This document shows positions 6,925 to 13,555 of a stretch of DNA of 64,000 bases, piece by piece. Within the stretch, counting starts at the first letter, position 1. Every line of letters starts with the position of its first letter. The notes beneath the pieces were generated by a model. The model saw only the letters and a list, made by a program, of their open reading frames with translations, searched no databases and was not told the DNA's origin. Origin of the DNA: JABFSM01 sp963762545 (GTDB lineage Bacteria > Gemmatimonadota > Gemmatimonadetes > Gemmatimonadales > GWC2-71-9); NCBI GenBank assembly GCA_963762545.1, contig CAVXLC010000001.1:124001-188000 (forward strand), written 5' to 3'. A program made the position numbers and the translations under genes.

Positions 6925-8544
6925 GTGAGCTCGGCGCCGCTCGCCGCGGTCGCGGGAGCCGCCGCGCTGCTGCTGATCGCCGTTCCCGCCGCCGCGCAGC
7001 ACTCGCCCACCATGCACCGCCTTCCCGCCAGCCCGACCACCGTCGCGTACGGCTACTACTGGGCGGAGGCCAAACCGGCGCTCCGGATCGCGTCGGGAGA
7101 TATCGTCGAGGTCGAGACCCTGCTCACCAACACGCCCGACCGTCTGGTGGCGGCGGGCGTCGCGCCCGACGCGGTCGAGGCCTCGCTCCGGGCCGTGGTT
7201 TCGCAGGTCACCGACAAGGGTCCCGGCGGCCATATCCTGACCGGGCCGATCTACGTCGAGGGCGCCGAGCCGGGCGATGTGCTCGAAGTGCGGATTCTCG
7301 GCGTGGGATTCGCCATTCCGTATGGATACAACGGCTGTAGCGGGTTCATGCGGGATGCCTGCGGGGATCCGCGCACCCGGATCATCCCGCTGGACACCAT
7401 ACGCATGACCGGCGAGCTGCCGGGAGGGATCCTGGTGCCGCTCCGGCCCTTCTTCGGCAGCATGGGCGTGGCGCCGCCGCCGGACTCGGGCCGGATGAGC
7501 AGCAATCCCCCGGGTATCCACGCGGGAAATCTCGACAACCGGGAGCTGGTGGCGGGCACCACGCTGTTCATCCCGGTGCATGCGGCGGGCGCGCTCTTCG
7601 AGGTGGGAGACGGACACGCCGCGCAGGGCGACGGCGAAGTGGACCAGACCGCGATCGAGACCTCGCTGCGGGGGCGGCTCCAGTTCTTCGTCCGGAAGGG
7701 ACATCGGCTCGCCTGGCCCCGCGCCGAGACGCCGACCCACGTGATCACGATGGGAACCGACACCAGCCTGACGGTGGCCACCCGCATCGCGCTGCGGAAC
7801 ATGATCGACTACCTGATGGAGGCGCGGGCGCTGCCGCAGGTCGAGGCCTACCGGCTGGCCAGCATCGCGGGGGATCTCCGGATCACCGAGCTGGTGGACG
7901 GCAAGGTCGGGGTCCACATGATGATCTCCAAGGCGCTGATCGGTGCCGGGGCGATGTCTCCGGAGACGCCGCCGCCCGGACCGGCGCAATTTCAGGTCGA
8001 GGTCACGACCAACCGGGGGAGCTTCGTGGTGGAGGTGCACCGGGACTGGGCGCCCCACGGCGCCGACCGCTTCTACGAGCTGGTGACCTCGGGGTACTTC
8101 GACAATTCGCGGTTCTTCCGGGTGCGCCCGGGGGATATCGCGCAGTTCGGGATTCCGGGCGTCGGGACCGGTGGCCCGGAAGCGGCGCAGACGGTGTGGG
8201 GCGAGGGGTGGCGGTATCGGGCCATCGCGGACGACTCGGTGCGCGCGAAGAACGAGCGGGGCACCCTCGCCTTTGCCATGACGGGGCCTAACACGCGGAC
8301 CACCCAGCTCTTCGTGAGCCTGCGGGACAACTCCGCGCTCGACTCGCAGGGCTTCGCGCCGCTGGGCCGGGTGGTGAAGGGAATGGACGTGCTCGACCGG
8401 CTCTACGCCGGGTATGGGGACAACTCCGGCGGCGGCATGCGGGCCCGGCGGCAGGACCCGATGTTCCAGGGTGGTAATAGGTATCTGGATGCTTCGTTTC
8501 CCAGGCTGGACAAACTGATCCGGGCCCGCATCGTGGGCCAATAG
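6925..8544 (+). CDS. Exported acetamidase/formamidase-cyclophilin fusion
   Basis: 539 residues from GTG 6925, which gives a clean signal peptide ending LLIAVPAAAQ; ATG 6877, overlapping the lipoprotein gene, is an alternative start. Residues about 30-345 form an FmdA/AmdA acetamidase/formamidase domain, which hydrolyses short-chain amides to ammonia and the acid, with the family's GPIYVEGAEPGDVLEV and VGDGHAAQGDGEV segments. Residues about 355-535 form a cyclophilin-type peptidyl-prolyl isomerase domain (RDWAPHGADRFYELV, FDNSRFFRV, DSQGFAPLGRVVKGMDVL). In the cyclophilin part the usual active-site FHR arginine appears as FFRV. The two domains are in one uninterrupted frame. A MetX-like hydrolase follows after 2 nt. 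Confidence 0.85.
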   Translation: MSSAPLAAVAGAAALLLIAVPAAAQHSPTMHRLPASPTTVAYGYYWAEAKPALRIASGDIVEVETLLTNTPDRLVAAGVAPDAVEASLRAVVSQVTDKGPGGHILTGPIYVEGAEPGDVLEVRILGVGFAIPYGYNGCSGFMRDACGDPRTRIIPLDTIRMTGELPGGILVPLRPFFGSMGVAPPPDSGRMSSNPPGIHAGNLDNRELVAGTTLFIPVHAAGALFEVGDGHAAQGDGEVDQTAIETSLRGRLQFFVRKGHRLAWPRAETPTHVITMGTDTSLTVATRIALRNMIDYLMEARALPQVEAYRLASIAGDLRITELVDGKVGVHMMISKALIGAGAMSPETPPPGPAQFQVEVTTNRGSFVVEVHRDWAPHGADRFYELVTSGYFDNSRFFRVRPGDIAQFGIPGVGTGGPEAAQTVWGEGWRYRAIADDSVRAKNERGTLAFAMTGPNTRTTQLFVSLRDNSALDSQGFAPLGRVVKGMDVLDRLYAGYGDNSGGGMRARRQDPMFQGGNRYLDASFPRLDKLIRARIVGQ

Positions 8545-8546
8545 GG

Positions 8547-9632
8547 ATGAGCATGCCCATCCGCTATTACGTGCTGGCGGCGCTGCTGGGCGGGAGCAGC
8601 GCCTCGGCGCAGGTGTCGTCCAACTACCCGGCGCCGGTCGAGGGCGACTTCACCATCCGGGACTTTGCCTTCGGCAGCGGCGAGGTGCTTCCCGAGCTCC
8701 GGCTGCACTACACCACGATCGGCACGCCGGCCAAGGACGCCTCGGGGACCGTCACCAACGCCGTGCTGATCATGCACGGGACCGGCGGGACCGGCCGGGG
8801 GTTCCTGTCTCCCACGTTCGGGGGCCATCTCTTCGGGGCGGGCCAGCTCCTCGACGCCACGAAATACTTCATCATTCTCCCCGACGATATCGGCCACGGC
8901 AAGTCGAGCAAGCCCTCGGACGGGATGCGGATGCGGTTCCCCAAGTACACCTATGACGACATGGTGAAGGCGGAGTACCGCCTGGTCACCGAGCATCTGG
9001 GGGTGAACCACCTCCGCCTGGTCACCGGCACCTCGATGGGCGCGATGCACACCTGGATCTGGGGCTATACCTACCCCGACTTCATGGATGCGCTGATGCC
9101 GCTGGCCAGCAACCCGGTGGAGATCGCCGGACGGAACCGGATGATGCGGCTGATGATCATCGAGGCGATCGAAGGCGACCCGGAGTGGAAGAACGGGGAA
9201 TACTCCGCCGAGCCCCGCGGGCTGGTAGACGCGGTCCACGTGCTGATGCTGATGATCAGCGCACCGCTGCAATGGCAGAAAGAGCTGCCCACCCGCGCCG
9301 CCGCCGACTCGGCGCTCGCGGTCCGCACCGCGCGTACGCTGGCGGCGCAGGACGCCAACGACATGATCTACCAGTTCGAGGCCTCCCGCGACTACAACCC
9401 GGCGCCGCACCTGGGGCAGATCAAGGCGCCGCTCTTCGCGATCAATTCCGCCGACGATCAGGTGAATCCGCCGGAGCTCGGGCTCATGGAGCGGGAGATC
9501 GGCAAGGTGGCGCACGGCCGGTACATCCTGATTCCGATCAGTGATCAGACCCGGGGGCACGGGACCCACTCCTTGCCGGCGGTGTGGGGGGGCTTTCTCA
9601 AGGAACTCCTCGAAGCGACGGAACGGCGGTAG
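8547..9632 (+). CDS. MetX-like alpha/beta hydrolase, exported
   Basis: 361 residues with an N-terminal signal peptide (YYVLAALLGGSSASAQ). The alpha/beta-hydrolase fold resembles homoserine O-acetyltransferase/MetX. The HGTGG oxyanion region is at 77-81, the nucleophile elbow is GTSMGAM with Ser163, a catalytic Asp lies in NSADDQVNP and the His in RGHGTH near the end. True MetX enzymes are cytoplasmic, so the signal peptide argues for a different acyl hydrolase or transferase role. It lies 2 nt behind the acetamidase fusion, in the same operon. ATG 8553 is an alternative start. Confidence 0.8.
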   Translation: MSMPIRYYVLAALLGGSSASAQVSSNYPAPVEGDFTIRDFAFGSGEVLPELRLHYTTIGTPAKDASGTVTNAVLIMHGTGGTGRGFLSPTFGGHLFGAGQLLDATKYFIILPDDIGHGKSSKPSDGMRMRFPKYTYDDMVKAEYRLVTEHLGVNHLRLVTGTSMGAMHTWIWGYTYPDFMDALMPLASNPVEIAGRNRMMRLMIIEAIEGDPEWKNGEYSAEPRGLVDAVHVLMLMISAPLQWQKELPTRAAADSALAVRTARTLAAQDANDMIYQFEASRDYNPAPHLGQIKAPLFAINSADDQVNPPELGLMEREIGKVAHGRYILIPISDQTRGHGTHSLPAVWGGFLKELLEATERR

Positions 9633-9656
9633 GGCGGTAAGGCGGTAGGTCGGTAA
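9625..9656 (+). repeat. Four tandem 8-base units (GGCGGTAR)
   Basis: GGCGGTAG, GGCGGTAA, GGCGGTAG and GTCGGTAA follow head to tail. The first unit supplies the TAG stop codon of the preceding hydrolase gene and the last runs into TAAGAT, a possible -10 box for the GMC oxidoreductase gene. It is too short and unspaced to be a CRISPR. Confidence 0.7.
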
Positions 9657-9691
9657 GATCGCGGCACCGAACTCACTTCCGGAGCGACACT

Positions 9692-11485
9692 GTGTTTTTG
9701 CGTAACCCCAAGGCTCAGACGACCTACGATGTGATTGTGGTCGGCTCCGGTGCCGGCGGCGGCATGGCCGCCTACCAGCTCGCGGTGGCCGGCCTCAAGG
9801 TGCTGGTGCTCGAGGCTGGCCGGAGCTACGACCCGGTGCGCGAGACGCCGATGTTCAAGCTGCCCCGGGAAGCGCCGCTCCGGGGCGGCGGCACCCGGGA
9901 CAAGCCCTTCGGCTTCTACGATGCGACCGTGGACGGGGGCTGGAACGTGCCGGGAGAGCCGTACACCACGGCGCCCGGCAGCAGCTTCTCCTGGTGGCGG
10001 GCCCGGATGCTGGGCGGCCGCACCAACCACTGGGGCCGGATCTCGCTCCGCATGGGGCCCTACGATTTCAAGCCGAAGAGCCGCGACGGATTGGGCGCCG
10101 ACTGGCCCATCACCTACCAGGATCTGGCGCCGTACTACGACAAGACGGAAATGCTGGTGGGCGTCTTCGGCGGGAGCGAGGATCTCGAGAATACCCCAGG
10201 CTCGCCTCCCGGCGTGCTGATGCCCGCGCCCGCGCCGCGGGCATCCGAGCTGCTCACCAAGAAGGCTTGCGATCCGATCGGCATTCCGGTCATCCCCTCG
10301 CACCTGGCGATCATGACCAAGCGCCAGGACGCCGGCACCCTGCCCGGAAAGCTCCATCCCGGCAACCGGCTGGCCCAGCGGGTGCTCCGGCAATCGATGC
10401 TCTCCCGCCAGGCCTGTTTCTGGGCCACGCCGTGCGGGAACGGCTGCTCCATCAAGGCCAACTTTCAGTCTACCACGGTGCTGCTGCCGCCCGCCCTCGC
10501 CACCGGGAACTGCGACATCGTGCCCGACGCGATGGTGCGGGAGGTCACGGTGGACCAGGCCGGCCGGGCGACCGGTGTGAGCTACGTCGACAAGATCACC
10601 CGCACCGACAAGCACGCCACGGCGCGGGTGGTGGTCCTCGCCGCCAGCGCCTGCGAGACGGCGCGGCTGCTGCTCAACTCCAAGAGTGCAGCCTTCCCCA
10701 ACGGGCTCTCCAACTCGAGTGGGCTGGTGGGAAAGTATCTGATGGACACGGTGGGCGCGGGGATCTCCGGCCAGATCCCGGCCCTGGAGAATTGTCCGCC
10801 GCACAATCAGGACGGCGCCTCGGGCGAGCACATGTACATGCCCTGGTGGCTCTACCAGGACCAGCTCGCCGGCAAGCTGGGATTCGCACGGGGCTACCAT
10901 ATCGAGTTCGGCGGGGGCCGCGGGATGCCCGGCCCCGGGATATTCGGCGGGCTCGAGGCCTACACCAACGGCGCGTACGGCAAGCGATTCAAGGAGGAGG
11001 CGCGGCGCTACTACGGCTCCTTCCTGTACTTCGACGGCCGGGGAGAGATGATCCCCAACGAAGACTGCTACTGCGAGATCGACCCCGACGTGGTGGACCA
11101 GTGGGGGATTCCGGTGCTCCGGTTCCACTGGAAGTTCTCGGACCACGAGACCCGCCAGGCCGCCCACATGGTGAAGACCTTCGCCGACATCATCGGGGCC
11201 ATGGGCGGTACCGTCGTCGGCGGCAAGGTGGAGACCGATGGGTCCAAGGTCATCGCGGCGGGCGGGCAGATCATCCACGAGGTGGGCACCTGCCGGATGG
11301 GCACCGACCCGTCCACCTCGGTCCTCAACCAATGGTGCCAGTCCTGGGACGTGAAGAATCTGTTCGTGACCGACGGTGCGCCGTTCGTCTCCAATGCCGA
11401 CAAGAATCCGACCTTGTCGATCCTGGCGCTGGCGTGGCGGACCTCGGACCGGCTGGTGGACGAGCTGAAGAAGGGGAACCTATGA
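9692..11485 (+). CDS. GMC-family FAD oxidoreductase (large catalytic subunit)
   Basis: 597 residues from GTG 9692, behind GGAG at 9681-9684. The FAD-binding dinucleotide motif VVGSGAGGGMAA is near residue 15. A GMC signature follows (RMLGGRTNHWGRISLR, about 110), and the C-terminus has the active-site His in HEVGTCRMG and the conserved PTLSILALAWRTSDRL end. Members of this clade oxidise sugars or alcohols and pair with a small gluconate-2-dehydrogenase subunit 3-type protein. That partner overlaps this stop codon here as ATGA. No cytochrome c subunit gene follows. Confidence 0.9.
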   Translation: MFLRNPKAQTTYDVIVVGSGAGGGMAAYQLAVAGLKVLVLEAGRSYDPVRETPMFKLPREAPLRGGGTRDKPFGFYDATVDGGWNVPGEPYTTAPGSSFSWWRARMLGGRTNHWGRISLRMGPYDFKPKSRDGLGADWPITYQDLAPYYDKTEMLVGVFGGSEDLENTPGSPPGVLMPAPAPRASELLTKKACDPIGIPVIPSHLAIMTKRQDAGTLPGKLHPGNRLAQRVLRQSMLSRQACFWATPCGNGCSIKANFQSTTVLLPPALATGNCDIVPDAMVREVTVDQAGRATGVSYVDKITRTDKHATARVVVLAASACETARLLLNSKSAAFPNGLSNSSGLVGKYLMDTVGAGISGQIPALENCPPHNQDGASGEHMYMPWWLYQDQLAGKLGFARGYHIEFGGGRGMPGPGIFGGLEAYTNGAYGKRFKEEARRYYGSFLYFDGRGEMIPNEDCYCEIDPDVVDQWGIPVLRFHWKFSDHETRQAAHMVKTFADIIGAMGGTVVGGKVETDGSKVIAAGGQIIHEVGTCRMGTDPSTSVLNQWCQSWDVKNLFVTDGAPFVSNADKNPTLSILALAWRTSDRLVDELKKGNL

Positions 11486-12184
11486 GCGAGCAACCCGTGG
11501 AATCGGAGAACTCCGGAGAGGCCGTTGGCGGCTCCGGCATGGAGCGGCGCGATGCCCTGAAGGCGATGGTCGCGATCACGGGTCTGCCGGTGCTCGCGAA
11601 CACGCTCGCGGCGCAGGCACCGCAGACCGCCGGCCGCTCCGGGTCAGGCCCCCGCCCCGGTTCGCACCGGCCCCCGCGGCACCCCCACCGACCCCGATCT
11701 GCTGCACCCCAGGGCGCCCTGGCCCCGCAAGCTGTCCGCCCACGAGCTGGCAACCCTGGCGGTGCTCTGCGATACGATCATCCCGGCGGACGCCAAGAGT
11801 CCCGCCGCGTCCACCGTCGGCGTACCGGCCTACATCAACGAGTACGTGAGCGCTCCCTACGACGGACAGATGCGGGACCTGGTCCGGGTGCGGGGCGGTC
11901 TCGCGTGGCTCGACGCCGAAGGCGCCCGGCGGTTCGGCCGCCGGTTCGTGCGGCTGTCCGCCGAGGAGCGCACCCGGATTTGCGACGATATATGCTATCT
12001 GCCCAACGCCAGGCCGGAGTTCCATGCGGCGGCGCGGTTCTTCGACCTGGTCCGGGACCTGACCGCGACCGGGTTCTACACCACCGATGCCGGCATGCGG
12101 GACCTGCAGTACATCGGGAATGTCGCGCTGCCGAAATTCGACGGACCTCCGCCCGAGGTGCTCAAGCACCTGGGGCTCGCGTAA
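11482..12184 (+). pseudogene. Gluconate 2-dehydrogenase subunit 3-type protein, split by one extra base
   Basis: The N-terminal part starts at ATG 11482 (ATGA overlap with the GMC gene) and has a Tat-like signal (MERRDALKAMVAITGLPVLA). The conserved subunit-3 body (RKLSAHELATLAVLCDTIIPAD, then RDLTATGFYTTDAGMRDLQYIG) lies in the next frame and ends at 12184. Dropping one base at about 11632 (a G in GCCGGCC) joins the two into an uninterrupted 233-codon frame that reads QTA-AAPGQAPAP across the joint. This is the small subunit that helps export and assemble FAD-dependent membrane dehydrogenases. Causes could be a sequencing or assembly error, a true frameshift mutation, or +1 recoding. The rest of the gene shows no further decay. 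Confidence 0.8.
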
Positions 12185-12215
12185 CGGAGCGGGCGGAACA
12201 CCGGGAGCCGGTGAC

Positions 12216-12977
12216 TCACTCCCGGAAGTTTGCGCGGGACACCACCTCGCGGATGCGTTGCTGGCTGGTTTCCGACCGGCGGTACTCGTCGGGGGCGTAG
12301 CGCCGGCCCATGAACACGCCGGGCCGGCGGAATGTCATCCCGCTGTCCTCCTCGGTGCCACCCCGCAGGTGGAGCTCCTTCACCCCGGTTTCGCGCACGA
12401 TTCGGAGCGCGTTGTCCTCGTCGACGCCGCCGCCGGCCATGACCGTCACCCGTCCCGCCGACCGGCCGACCAGCTCCCGGATGAGGTCCAGGCCCTCCAC
12501 CGCGGTATTGGCCTGCCCCGACGTGAGCACCCGCTCGACGCCGAGCCGCGCCAGCGCCTCCATGGCTTCGATCGCTCCGACGGTCAGGTCGAATGCCCGG
12601 TGGAAGGTGACCGACATCGGGCGCGCGGCCTCGATCAGCGTCGCGGTCACCCGCTCGTCGATCCGGCCCTCCGGCGTGAGGGCGCCGATCACCACGCCGG
12701 CCATGCCGAGTCGCCTGGCTTCGGCGATATCCGCCAGCATGACGGCGATCTCGTCGCTGGCATAGAGGAAATCCCCGCCCCGGGGACGAATCAGGACGTG
12801 AATCGGAACCTCGGTGTGCTCCCGCACGACGGCCATCACGCCGGGGCTGGGCGTGATGCCGCCCTCCACCAGGCCGCCGCAGAGCTCCAGCCGGCGCGCG
12901 CCGCCCCGCACCGCGCGGCGGGCCGATCGGGGGGTGTCGACGCAGGCTTCCACCAGCACGGGACCCGGGGATTCCAT
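12216..12977 (-). CDS. cutC: CutC-type protein (PF03932, copper homeostasis family)
   Basis: 253 residues, close to the 248 of E. coli CutC. The TIM-barrel pattern is clear: VLVEACVDTPRSARRAVRGGA at the start, RLELCGGLVEGGITPS (29-44), VIGALTPEGRID (about 96), FHRAFD (about 125) and VMAGGGV (about 178). CutC was linked to copper tolerance in E. coli, but the biochemical role is unresolved. The start codon is 8 nt behind a TAGCTT box on this strand, so it is probably leaderless. It is divergent from the DUF433 gene. Confidence 0.92.
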   Translation of the reverse strand: MESPGPVLVEACVDTPRSARRAVRGGARRLELCGGLVEGGITPSPGVMAVVREHTEVPIHVLIRPRGGDFLYASDEIAVMLADIAEARRLGMAGVVIGALTPEGRIDERVTATLIEAARPMSVTFHRAFDLTVGAIEAMEALARLGVERVLTSGQANTAVEGLDLIRELVGRSAGRVTVMAGGGVDEDNALRIVRETGVKELHLRGGTEEDSGMTFRRPGVFMGRRYAPDEYRRSETSQQRIREVVSRANFRE

Positions 12978-12985
12978 GGGGCGGC

Positions 12986-12991
12986 AAGCTA
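12986..12991 (-). promoter_or_regulatory. TAGCTT -10 box of cutC
   Basis: TAGCTT on the minus strand ends 8 nt before ATG 12977, giving a leaderless arrangement. Confidence 0.6.
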
Positions 12992-13026
12992 CGGGGCCCG
13001 GGGCTGCGCCGCTACTCGGGGGGCGT

Positions 13027-13032
13027 TAGCTT
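13027..13032 (+). promoter_or_regulatory. TAGCTT -10 box, leadered, for the DUF433 gene
   Basis: TTAGCTT ends 28 nt before GTG 13061. Here the spacer contains a good Shine-Dalgarno, GGAGG at 13051-13055. The same -10 word is therefore used for a conventional leadered transcript, which helps show that it is a promoter element and not a translation signal. Confidence 0.5.
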
Positions 13033-13060
13033 CGCAGGCCAGTGCCCTGGGGAGGAACCG

Positions 13061-13555
13061 GTGCGTGCGCTGCATCAGGTGATCGTCCGGACGGCCGAAG
13101 TCAGGAAGGGATCTCCGGTGTTCACCGGGACCCGGATTCCGGTGCGGCTGCTGCTGGAACATCTGGAGCGGGGCAAGGATCCCGAGGCCTTCCTCGCGGC
13201 GCACCCCGAGCTCCCGGCGGACGTGCTCCGCGGCGCGCTGGCCCTGGGGGTCGAGGCGCTCCTCGCCGACGTGCCGCTGGAGGCGGGCCCGTCGCAGCGC
13301 TCGCTGCTGCCCCGGCTGGATGCCGCGGGGATCATCGTCAACGCGGAAGAACTTTCGGTCGGCCAGGTCGTAGGGAAGCGGGTGCGGTGTCCCGCCTGCC
13401 GGATGCTGGTCTTCCGGTCGTGGCCCGAAGGCTGGGACGCCCACGCGGCCATGCGTTGCCGGGGCATTCAGGCCAGCGGAGCGGAGGCGCGGAAGGCGGA
13501 ATTCAAGCGCCGGTATGGTCAGCTCTTTCGCGGTGAAGGAGTTCGCGGAACATGA
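13061..13555 (+). CDS. DUF433 protein with C-terminal C2HC zinc-finger extension
   Basis: 164 residues from GTG 13061. Residues 1-70 match the DUF433 winged-helix-like fold (GSPVFTGTRIPVRLLLEHLERG), known as the antitoxin half of DUF433/DUF5615-type PIN modules. The second half carries Cys110, Cys113, His128 and Cys133 (CxxC-x14-H-x4-C), a plausible zinc finger not normally part of DUF433. No toxin-like gene is adjacent: cutC is divergent, and the M16 peptidase gene overlaps the 3' end as ATGA. A DNA-binding regulator of the peptidase operon is a reasonable guess. Confidence 0.75.
   Translation: MRALHQVIVRTAEVRKGSPVFTGTRIPVRLLLEHLERGKDPEAFLAAHPELPADVLRGALALGVEALLADVPLEAGPSQRSLLPRLDAAGIIVNAEELSVGQVVGKRVRCPACRMLVFRSWPEGWDAHAAMRCRGIQASGAEARKAEFKRRYGQLFRGEGVRGT

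Noticed and set aside
9625..9656. CRISPR-like array
   Set aside because: Only four 8-base units with no spacers; a simple tandem repeat.
13061..13555. Toxin-antitoxin pair around the DUF433 gene
   Set aside because: Neither neighbour (cutC, M16 peptidase) resembles a PIN or DUF5615 toxin.
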